From contig NZ_JBMMGT010000013.1 in assembly GCF_049366555.1 (NCBI RefSeq), positions 3,107 through 67,106 of the forward strand: 64,000 nt of DNA, read 5' to 3'. Positions within the stretch are counted from its first letter, which is position 1. Each line of letters opens with the position of its first letter. The DNA comes from Avibacterium volantium_A. Its GTDB lineage: Bacteria > Pseudomonadota > Gammaproteobacteria > Enterobacterales > Pasteurellaceae. The notes beneath the pieces are model-generated. The model was not told the DNA's origin. It did not search any database and saw nothing but the letters and a program-made list of their open reading frames with translations. The position numbers and the translations under genes were made by a program. Below, one piece after another: positions 25,808-33,694 of the stretch.

Positions 25808-25858
25808 GTCTAAAATCGTTTAAATTATTTTTTTACTTGTCTGTATCTAGACAATTTT
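25808..25858. repeat. Imperfect 50-bp direct repeat, copy 1
   Basis: GTCTAAAATCGTTTAAATTA through CTAGACAATTT. A diverged copy is at 25929-25978. The whole 170-bp gap is dense in TGTCTA/TAGACA motifs. Confidence 0.68.
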
Positions 25859-25928
25859 TATATTTGTCTATCTATTTGATTTTAAAATGAATTTTATTAG
25901 TGGTATAGCTATCTTGTCTAAAATTATC

Positions 25929-25978
25929 GTCTAAAATTGTCTAAATGATTTTTTACATTGTTTAGCTAGACAATTTCC
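25929..25978. repeat. Imperfect 50-bp direct repeat, copy 2
   Basis: GTCTAAAATTGTCTAAATGA through CTAGACAATTT. It runs into the last codons of the AlbA_2 gene, which suggests that the intergenic copy arose by duplication of that gene end (inference). Confidence 0.68.
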
Positions 25979-27587
25979 ATATCCGATTTTCACTATTAAT
26001 AACTCCTTTATTTTTAAGGGATTGAAGAAGATTTTTAACTTTATGATATTTTTGTTTTTCATCTAAAATAGATGGCAGTTTATCCAATAATAGTCGATCA
26101 AAGTCTTTTCTCTCAGCTGTTTTAAATTGTGTCAAATATTCAATGATCAGTTTTTGATAATATTTGTCGTTAAGGCCTTTTTGGTGAATATAGGTTACTT
26201 CTTCATCACTAGTTTGCGCGATTGAAGCTGAAATGTAGTAATTGGGTCTTCTACCTTCAATGAGCTTTTTACTTTTTAAATGCTTTGCTGCCTGATCTGA
26301 AATAGGGAGTTTTTTCTGCACTTTATCAAGTAGCACAATGTCTTCTAGCGATAAATCAGGAGAGGAAGCTAACTTCTGTGCATAGGCAATATCTAATACT
26401 TTACCTACGATGCATACTTGTACTTTTTGATCGGAAAGTTGGTATTCAGGTAAGGGGAAAAATCGTTCTTTTTGAATAGTAAACATTTTTCTAATGCCAC
26501 TACCGATCGTGTCAATCATGTTAAGATTAACCATTGCATTCGCTAAAAAACGATTACGATAGCGGTTTTCTGGTGCGTTTTCAGATAAAACTGTTTCAAT
26601 ACTTTGAGGAATAAATTTCCCTGAGTTAGTAAAATAGAGCTTACTATTTTGGAACTCGACCAATGTAATTTTGCCACCTAACTCATAATCTTGATGTGCA
26701 ATGGCATTGTGTAGAGCTTCTCGTATTATGTACGGGTCATATTGTTCAACTTCTTCTGGAAACAGATTACCGTTTTTGATGTAGCGATATTTTAAGTTAC
26801 GAACTTTATCGAATACTTTTTCTACATTAAGTAGTAGTGGGCAGGAAAAATGCTCATAATCCATTTCACTGCCTTGTTCATTTTTTAAAATCCAAGTGAT
26901 AGTTGCACTAGCAGGATTAATTAACGATTCAGACTCTTCTTTGCCGAGTAAGAGAATTGCAGCTCGAGTTATTTTCCCTTTAATTGTCAATTTGGCTTTG
27001 TTCAGGAAAGTAATATCGTCCCAGCTTTCTATTTCTTTAGAAAACTTAGGATTTTTTACGATAAAATTCTTACGTGCGATTAAGATAGCCTGTGGATCTA
27101 AATCATCAAGATCGGCATTTTGGACAATTTCACAGCTCCAATCGTGCTGTTGATTTTGTAAACGGACACGCTCTATTTTTTCTAATCCTAATGAGCTTAA
27201 CGATTCACCTTCACGAGCGTAATAATGTCCTTTCCAGGCGATGGGAATACCTTTTGGAGCCGCGGGAATTTTGAAGATAAGAATTCTTTTTTTATCTACA
27301 TATTCCTCTTGAATCTCTTGGATTGTAAAGCGCTCTGATAAGCTATCTGCTAACTTTTTCTTAATTTCGTTAAAGCTATTTTTTCCGCTGCAATATTGTG
27401 TCCCAACAATACTTTTATCATTACTTACACCCAAGATGAGAAAAGCATAAGTTTTTTTATGAAGGTTAGCTTCATTAGCAAGTGCGGAGCAATATTTACC
27501 TAATTTGTCGTCATCAAATTGGTTTTTGGCTTCTTTAAACTCAATAAGTTCATTCTCAGACTGCTGTAATAATTGATCTAATTGCAT
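25962..27587 (-). CDS. ATP-binding protein with AlbA_2 (Schlafen-like) DNA-binding domain
   Basis: A 541-residue protein. The N terminus (about residues 10-130) is an AlbA_2 domain: SENELIEFKEAKNQFDDDKL and TYAFLILGVSNDKSIVGTQY. The middle has the GHKL/HATPase-like YIIREALHNAIAHQDYE (about residue 286). The C terminus looks like winged helices (about residues 400-540). This family is often found between hsd genes, as here, and is thought to be a defence-associated or regulatory protein; the exact task is unknown. It is 17 bp from hsdR. Confidence 0.83.
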   Translation of the reverse strand: MQLDQLLQQSENELIEFKEAKNQFDDDKLGKYCSALANEANLHKKTYAFLILGVSNDKSIVGTQYCSGKNSFNEIKKKLADSLSERFTIQEIQEEYVDKKRILIFKIPAAPKGIPIAWKGHYYAREGESLSSLGLEKIERVRLQNQQHDWSCEIVQNADLDDLDPQAILIARKNFIVKNPKFSKEIESWDDITFLNKAKLTIKGKITRAAILLLGKEESESLINPASATITWILKNEQGSEMDYEHFSCPLLLNVEKVFDKVRNLKYRYIKNGNLFPEEVEQYDPYIIREALHNAIAHQDYELGGKITLVEFQNSKLYFTNSGKFIPQSIETVLSENAPENRYRNRFLANAMVNLNMIDTIGSGIRKMFTIQKERFFPLPEYQLSDQKVQVCIVGKVLDIAYAQKLASSPDLSLEDIVLLDKVQKKLPISDQAAKHLKSKKLIEGRRPNYYISASIAQTSDEEVTYIHQKGLNDKYYQKLIIEYLTQFKTAERKDFDRLLLDKLPSILDEKQKYHKVKNLLQSLKNKGVINSENRIWKLSS

Positions 27588-27604
27588 ATTACCTCCTTAC
27601 TCTT

Positions 27605-30600
27605 CTAGTCCTGCACCAACCCGTCAGCCAACTGATAAAACGCTTCGCGTAATGCGGTACGGTATTTGATGTTGGTTAATTGTTGTGTGTTTGCATCGGT
27701 GGCAAGTGCGGTGTAATTTTTGCTGCCTTCTGTGATGATATTGGTGAGTTTTTTATCATCGTCCAAATCTTTTTCGCCATAGTGATGGTTCGCAATAAGA
27801 TTGCGAATTTGAGCATTATTAATGATGTCGGTAATGCCCCATTTGTTGCGAAAATCTAATAATTTTCGATCGATTGTGATATTGCTTGCAGCATTAATGG
27901 TATTTGAAAGTTCCGATGGAGAAATCTTTTTCCAGGCTTGACCATTAAGAGGGTAATCTCCTGCCATAATAGCTTGCGTAGCACGGCGAATTTGTTCAGC
28001 ATAGGAAGTATCTTCCATACCGTTGGCAAATTGTTGGATTTTTTCTTCCGTTTTTTCTGCTGCTTCGGTTTCGCCCGCTTGTACTTGGGCAATAAGTTGA
28101 TTCACTAATTCGGTGAGATAGTCATAATCAACTTTAATGTCCTTAATGTGCGTCATTCGCAGCTCAATTTGAGAGATTGGAATATTCTTTTCTTTGGCTA
28201 AATGGTGTTTTAATTCTCCTGCAAGCACGGTGGTGAGCATTTCATATTGGCTTGGAGTCATTCCAAGTGCTTCAATCAATGCATCTGGATTATCGTAGTC
28301 AAATCCTGCAAGATGACCGTCAATTTGCTCAGCAGGATATTGTTTTAATTTGGTAATGCCAGCATTAAACTCGCGTAGCTGTCCCAGCATTTCTTCTTTC
28401 GCTTTTTCGCTAGGTGGAAGTTGCATAAATGGTTCGCCGCTTGGGTTTTTCGTACATTTAGCAAGTGTTTGAACAACCTTTTTGACTTCTTCTAACTGTT
28501 GATTGAAAGGCTTAACTAGCCAAGGCGGAGTTGGGTCATCACCACCATAGACAGGTGCAGGTTCTTCCACTTTATTGGCAGAATCTTTGTTTGCGTATGT
28601 GGCGAGTGCTTCATTCATTAGGCGTTCATTTTGTACCGGCCAGCGGTAGTTCACCACCTGTCCCCAAGGTTTTTCTTGCAGATCTGCGATTCGGTTGGTG
28701 CGTGAATAGGCTTGCACTAGCCCAGCACCTTTTAGGATACGATCGACATAGAGTGTGTTAAGCCCTGGGGCATCAAAACCCGTGAGCAGTTGATCGACAA
28801 CGATGACCAGATCAAGATAATTTCGGTCATAAACGGTTTTATTTAAGCGTGAACTGAGATCATCAAAATATTCTGGAATTGTATTTAAGCCCCAGTTTGT
28901 GCCAAAGATTGCGTTATAGTCATTGATTGCATCGTGTAAGGCTTGATTTGTTTGTGCCATTCCATCGCTGTTTTCTGTATTAAGGCTATAAGTTAAGGCA
29001 ACTTTTAAGATAAATTCACCTTTTTCCGACCGCTCTTTGTTTACACGTTGGAATTCTCGATAGTATCTTGAAGCAAGTGGTGTGCTAGCGCCAGTGCCGC
29101 TGACGTGGGTGGTGAACATGGCGTTATATTTGAAATCATTGGAACGGTTACGCCAATTTTTAAAAATATCCGCAACCACAAGGCGGATATGTTCATCACT
29201 TTCATCATAAAAATTACGGGTGAGCGTGCGTTCCACTTTTTCGCCTTTGGTGATCGTGCTTTTGTTATCATTATCTAAGAATTTGGCTTCATCAAATTCT
29301 TCTTTACGCATCGCTTCAAGCTCAGCATCAATTTTCTCTTCCGACCAATCAGGGTATTTTTGTTTAAGTAGTTCGCGAATATCTACGGTGCTTTTGAAAT
29401 CCACTTTAAAGCCTAGCACGTTGCGATCTGCAATGGCTTCTTTAATCGTGTAAGCGTGTAATAATTCACCAAAAATTTCTTTTGTGGTTTTCCCATCAAA
29501 CATTGGGGTGCCAGTATATCCCACCCAAACGCTATGCTTGAATTTGTCTTTAATGAGTTGGAACTGTTCCCCTGCGGTGGAGCGGTGAGCTTCATCAACA
29601 ATAAAAACGATATTTTTATTAGGGGCGGTAAAATCACGACTTTTCGCTAGCTTGCCAAGCTTTTGTACACTGGTAACAATAATGCCGTTTGCATTGCTTT
29701 TGAGCTTTTTGCGTAAATCTCGGGTGTTATTGGTATCAAGAATTGAGCCGACATCATCATTGTTATCAGGATCATAAGCACGATAGTTTTCAAAGGTTTG
29801 TTTAGTTAATGCGATACGATCAACGACAAAAACCACCTTGTTTACTTTTGGTAAACGGCTTGCTAGCCAAGCGGTTTTGAAACTGGTGATGGTTTTTCCT
29901 GATCCTGTGGTATGCCAAATATAGCCAATTTTTTTATCCCCCATTTCAAAATCAGCTTTTTTGATCCCCTCAATGACTGCCTGCGTGGCATAAACTTGGT
30001 AAGGACGCATTACTTTCAGCATTGTTTTATTCGGCGTGCCGTCTAATATCATATAGTTGGTTGCCATCTGATGTGCCATTGGGATAGATAGCATTGAGTC
30101 TGCAAAGTCTTTCCACGAACGCACAATACTGTTGTCACTGCGTTTTTGCCAAGCAAAGGAAAAATCCTTATTAAAATAATCCGCCGTGGTATTTGCCATA
30201 TATCTTGCATTATGTGGCGTCATTCCAACCAAGATTTGTACCGTAGAGAAAATTCCTTGGTATTGTTGCTCTTTAATATATTGCTCCATTTGATTGAGCG
30301 ATTCATCAACGGAATGCGCATCTGCTTTTAGCTCTAATTGAATAATGGGCAATCCATTGATTAGCAAAGTTACATCAAAGCGGCGATTTTGTTTACCGGG
30401 GATAACAGCAGGGCGTTCAATTTGATTCACAATTTGATAAACCGTGTTGCCAGCTCCAACTTGTTTCTGATCAAAAACGGTTAAAAAAACGTGGCGACCA
30501 TCGTCTAAATCGATCTCGATTTGTGAAACGCCATTGGTTCCATAAAGAAATTTACCCGCGTCAAACGGTGTGCGAGTTTGTTCCGCCAGTTTAGTTTTTA

Positions 30601-30853
30601 CCTGATTAAATTCATTTTCACTTAACGGCGATTTTAATGATTGCCTATTTAAGCGTTCTAAAATACCTTTAAAATTATCCCAAAGTTGTTCTGTTGTTTT
30701 TATGTCAGGAAGATATTCCCAAATTCTTGTTTTTCTAGGAAAATCCAAATAATGGCTTAAGCCTTGCAAATGATCAGCGGTAGTAATGTTTCCCGTGGAG
30801 AGATATTCAATAAGGGATTGTTCAAACTCGGATTCGTATTGATAGTTAGACAT
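27605..30853 (-). CDS. hsdR: Type I restriction enzyme endonuclease subunit HsdR
   Basis: A motor-nuclease subunit of 1,082 residues. A PD-(D/E)xK-like nuclease site is visible in RRFDVTLLINGLPIIQLELK (about residue 160). The superfamily 2 helicase core follows, with Walker A HTTGSGKT (about residue 315), the DEAH-like VDEAHRS (about residue 422) and motif VI QAYSRTNR. The C-terminal helical domain would dock on HsdM/HsdS. ATG 30853 was chosen over one two codons upstream, which would sit directly on the AAGGA site. The gene appears intact. Confidence 0.96.
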   Translation of the reverse strand: MSNYQYESEFEQSLIEYLSTGNITTADHLQGLSHYLDFPRKTRIWEYLPDIKTTEQLWDNFKGILERLNRQSLKSPLSENEFNQVKTKLAEQTRTPFDAGKFLYGTNGVSQIEIDLDDGRHVFLTVFDQKQVGAGNTVYQIVNQIERPAVIPGKQNRRFDVTLLINGLPIIQLELKADAHSVDESLNQMEQYIKEQQYQGIFSTVQILVGMTPHNARYMANTTADYFNKDFSFAWQKRSDNSIVRSWKDFADSMLSIPMAHQMATNYMILDGTPNKTMLKVMRPYQVYATQAVIEGIKKADFEMGDKKIGYIWHTTGSGKTITSFKTAWLASRLPKVNKVVFVVDRIALTKQTFENYRAYDPDNNDDVGSILDTNNTRDLRKKLKSNANGIIVTSVQKLGKLAKSRDFTAPNKNIVFIVDEAHRSTAGEQFQLIKDKFKHSVWVGYTGTPMFDGKTTKEIFGELLHAYTIKEAIADRNVLGFKVDFKSTVDIRELLKQKYPDWSEEKIDAELEAMRKEEFDEAKFLDNDNKSTITKGEKVERTLTRNFYDESDEHIRLVVADIFKNWRNRSNDFKYNAMFTTHVSGTGASTPLASRYYREFQRVNKERSEKGEFILKVALTYSLNTENSDGMAQTNQALHDAINDYNAIFGTNWGLNTIPEYFDDLSSRLNKTVYDRNYLDLVIVVDQLLTGFDAPGLNTLYVDRILKGAGLVQAYSRTNRIADLQEKPWGQVVNYRWPVQNERLMNEALATYANKDSANKVEEPAPVYGGDDPTPPWLVKPFNQQLEEVKKVVQTLAKCTKNPSGEPFMQLPPSEKAKEEMLGQLREFNAGITKLKQYPAEQIDGHLAGFDYDNPDALIEALGMTPSQYEMLTTVLAGELKHHLAKEKNIPISQIELRMTHIKDIKVDYDYLTELVNQLIAQVQAGETEAAEKTEEKIQQFANGMEDTSYAEQIRRATQAIMAGDYPLNGQAWKKISPSELSNTINAASNITIDRKLLDFRNKWGITDIINNAQIRNLIANHHYGEKDLDDDKKLTNIITEGSKNYTALATDANTQQLTNIKYRTALREAFYQLADGLVQD

Positions 30854-30862
30854 AATCATTCC

Positions 30863-31447
30863 TTAATTCTTGATGTTAGATTTGCATTGTTTTTGAAAAT
30901 TATTTAGTAAGTGTGCGGTAAGTTGTGCTTCATTATCTGCTACCCGTTTTTTAAGCATTGTGATACGGCATTGCAGACGATCAACTTGCCCGATAGCCTG
31001 TTGCACAGACAATGTAGGAAGTGTCGAAAGTTGCAAGTTTTTTAATTGGTTAAGACTATATTTCATTACAATAGATCCTTGCAAACTGGCTGCTAATTGT
31101 CGTTTTATATCAGCATCATTATTCAGTAAATAAACCAAAAAGCCCTTATCAAGTTCTTCCGATGGACACAGACGAGCATAGTTGTGAGAAAACGCATAGC
31201 CAGCACGCGCCTGACAGACTTGCACTGCCGTTCCTGAGATTAAGCTAAAAATGACATCGTCTTCTTGTAGCAGAGTAGGAGTGTCTGGCGTACAAATTTG
31301 CTTGCCCTGCGTAGATTCTGTTCGAGTTTCAAAATCCGCTTGTAGATCTGCTTGATCATATAATAAGTAGCAAGGGCTGCCAGCTTGTTCATTTAGCCGA
31401 GAAAGCGGCGTACCGATTTCAAATCGTACAAGATCTTGTAGTTTCAT
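30863..31447 (-). CDS. Half-size HsdS-like specificity protein
   Basis: A 194-residue protein with one TRD-like region (KLQDLVRFEIGTPLSRLNEQ; VIFSLISGTAVQVCQARAGY) followed by a single conserved helix (LSTLPTLSVQQAIGQVDRLQ). Normal HsdS has two TRDs and about 400 residues. A half-size subunit could act as a homodimer, as shown for engineered half-S subunits of other systems, or add a second specificity. It is 9 bp upstream of hsdR and probably shares its promoter. ATG 31447 follows AAGGA. It is not closely related to the hsdS at 23243. Confidence 0.78.
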   Translation of the reverse strand: MKLQDLVRFEIGTPLSRLNEQAGSPCYLLYDQADLQADFETRTESTQGKQICTPDTPTLLQEDDVIFSLISGTAVQVCQARAGYAFSHNYARLCPSEELDKGFLVYLLNNDADIKRQLAASLQGSIVMKYSLNQLKNLQLSTLPTLSVQQAIGQVDRLQCRITMLKKRVADNEAQLTAHLLNNFQKQCKSNIKN

Positions 31448-31650
31448 TTTGTTCCTTATTGAAATTACAAAGTTAATTTGCATTATATGCTTGTATGATT
31501 CTTCGTCAATATATTTTTTGTTATTTTTAGAAATAACATTTTTGTTTTACAAAAAACACCAAAAAATCCCACCGCACTTTTCCCCCTAACTCTGCCAAAA
31601 ATCTGTTAAAATATCCTCACTTCAACGAATGATTAGCTAAGGATACGGTT

Positions 31651-32361
31651 ATCGAAAATTGGCAGCGGGGCTTTGTTTTGCATCGTAGGGCGTACAGCGA
31701 AACGAGTTTATTGGTGGATTTGTTTACGGAAGAAACGGGGCGTTTGACGGTGATTGCGAAAGGGGCGAGAACAAAGCGTTCAGCGTGGAAAAGCATTTTG
31801 CAGCCGTTTACGCCGTTGCTTCTGCGTTGGACTGGAAAGGGGGAGCTAAAAACCCTGACTAAAGCCGAAGCGGCATCGCTCACTTTGCCAATGCAGCCTA
31901 CGGCGCTTTATAGCGGTTTTTATGTGAATGAGTTGCTGATGCGTTTGCTGGCTGTTGAGACCCCTTATCCTGAGATTTTCCAAGACTATCTAAAATGTAT
32001 TACGGGCTTGGCGAGTGTGTCTGAGTCTGTTGAACCAAGTCTGCGAACCTTTGAATTTCAATTACTTACAGCAATGGGCTATGGCATTGATTTTTGCCAT
32101 TGCGCAGGTTCAGGCGAGCCTGTCGATGAAAATATGACCTATCGTTATCGCGAAGAAAAAGGCTTTATTGCTTCTTTAATTAAGGATAATCTCACTTTTT
32201 ATGGCAGAGAACTGTTGGCGTTTGAGCGGCGAGAGTTTCACGATCAGGCGGTGTTGCAAGCGGCGAAACGCTTTATTCGCATTGCTTTGAAGCCTTATTT
32301 AGGCAGTAAGCCTTTGAAAAGTCGAGAATTATTCACCCAACATATTTTGTATCAGAAATAA
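31651..32361 (+). CDS. recO: DNA repair protein RecO (apparent AUC start)
   Basis: Loads RecA with RecR in the RecF pathway. The frame encodes 236 residues, with an OB-fold N terminus (ENWQRGFVLHRRAYSETSLL), KGARTKRSAWKSILQPFTPL, and a helical C-terminal domain. The conserved N terminus begins at 31654, where no ATG, GTG or TTG exists. ATC at 31651 lies 7 nt after AAGGA and aligns with the initiator of E. coli RecO (MEGWQRAFVLH). The first regular candidate, TTG 31678, would remove nine conserved residues and has no ribosome site. The next gene, rlmD, follows after 3 bp. Confidence 0.86.
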   Translation: MENWQRGFVLHRRAYSETSLLVDLFTEETGRLTVIAKGARTKRSAWKSILQPFTPLLLRWTGKGELKTLTKAEAASLTLPMQPTALYSGFYVNELLMRLLAVETPYPEIFQDYLKCITGLASVSESVEPSLRTFEFQLLTAMGYGIDFCHCAGSGEPVDENMTYRYREEKGFIASLIKDNLTFYGRELLAFERREFHDQAVLQAAKRFIRIALKPYLGSKPLKSRELFTQHILYQK

Positions 32362-32364
32362 CCT

Positions 32365-33678
32365 ATGGCATTACTTTACTCCCCGAAAAAAGTGGAAAAA
32401 AACCACCGCACTTTTACTGCGCAAGTGCAAGATTTAGATTATCAAGGGCTAGGCGTGGCAAAAATTCAAGGTAAAACGTGGTTTATCGAAAATGCGCTGC
32501 CTGATGAAAAAGTGCAGATTGATGTGTTGGAAGAAAAGCGTCAATATGGCAAAGGGGTAGCGAAAAAATGGCTGCAAACTAGCCCACAGCGTGTGCAGCC
32601 TGCTTGTGCGCATTATGCAAAATGTGGTGGCTGCCAAACTCAGCATATTCCCTTGGCAATGCAGCGGGAAGCTAAAGAGCGCGCCTTATTTCAGCGTTTA
32701 ACGAAATTGCAAGCTGAACCTATTACCTTAATGCCCCGAATCGTGGGCAGCCAATGGCATTATCGCCGCCGTTTGCGTTTGAGTATAAATTGGGATAAAA
32801 AGCAGGGGCTGCGCATTGGTTTTCGGCAAAAAAATTCACAAAATATTGAGCCAGTGCAATCTTGCCTTGTGATTGAAACGGCACTCAATCATTTGTTGCC
32901 AAAAATCACCGCACTTTTGCAAAACTGGTCTAACCCGAAAAATTTAGGCCATATTGAACTGGTGCGAGCGGATAACGGTGTGGCATTATTGCTACGTCAT
33001 CAAAAAAATTTGGCAGAAAACGACCGCACTTTGTTGCTTGAGTTTGCTCGCCAAGAGCGCTTAATGCTGTTCGTGCAAGATGATGTGCAAATCCAGCAGC
33101 TTTATGGCGAAAGCCCTTATTATGAATTGAACAATGGGCAACGGCTGCATTTTGATGTGCGTGATTTTATTCAGATCAATCCGCGACTCAATCAAGCAAT
33201 GATTGACACTGCACTAGATTGGCTCGAGTTAAGTGCCCAAGATCAGGTGCTGGATTTATTCTGTGGAATGGGTAATTTCACCTTGCCTATAAGCCGTCAA
33301 GCCAAGCAAGTGGTGGGCGTAGAAGGCGTGGCGGAAATGGTGCAGAAAGCGACACAAAATGCGGAACGAAATGGCTGTAAAAATGTCCAATTTTATCAAG
33401 GTGATCTGGCACAATCTTTTGCTGAACAACAATGGGCAAGCCAAGCATTTAGCAAGATTTTGCTCGATCCCCCACGCACGGGCGCAGCATTTGCAATGCC
33501 GTTTTTGTGTCAGTTACAGGCAGAAAAAGTGTTGTATGTGTCTTGTAATCCCGCAACGCTCGTGCGCGATGCACAAATGTTGTTGCAAGCAGGCTATCAA
33601 TTAACCCAAGTGGCAATGATCGATATGTTCCCAAATACGGGGCATTTGGAGAGCATTACTCTCTTTGAACGGAAATAA
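32365..33678 (+). CDS. rlmD: 23S rRNA (uracil-1939-C5)-methyltransferase RlmD
   Basis: A 437-residue RNA methyltransferase. A TRAM domain (about residues 10-70) precedes the iron-sulfur cysteines CAHYAKCGGCQTQH (about residues 81-94). The SAM motif VLDLFCGMGNFTLPI (about residues 295-309), LLDPPRTGA and the catalytic cysteine in VLYVSCNPATLVRD are all present. Co-transcribed with recO and probably relA. An uptake signal lies inside the first codons. Confidence 0.95.
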   Translation: MALLYSPKKVEKNHRTFTAQVQDLDYQGLGVAKIQGKTWFIENALPDEKVQIDVLEEKRQYGKGVAKKWLQTSPQRVQPACAHYAKCGGCQTQHIPLAMQREAKERALFQRLTKLQAEPITLMPRIVGSQWHYRRRLRLSINWDKKQGLRIGFRQKNSQNIEPVQSCLVIETALNHLLPKITALLQNWSNPKNLGHIELVRADNGVALLLRHQKNLAENDRTLLLEFARQERLMLFVQDDVQIQQLYGESPYYELNNGQRLHFDVRDFIQINPRLNQAMIDTALDWLELSAQDQVLDLFCGMGNFTLPISRQAKQVVGVEGVAEMVQKATQNAERNGCKNVQFYQGDLAQSFAEQQWASQAFSKILLDPPRTGAAFAMPFLCQLQAEKVLYVSCNPATLVRDAQMLLQAGYQLTQVAMIDMFPNTGHLESITLFERK

Positions 33679-33694
33679 TAAATAGGAAGGCGTT

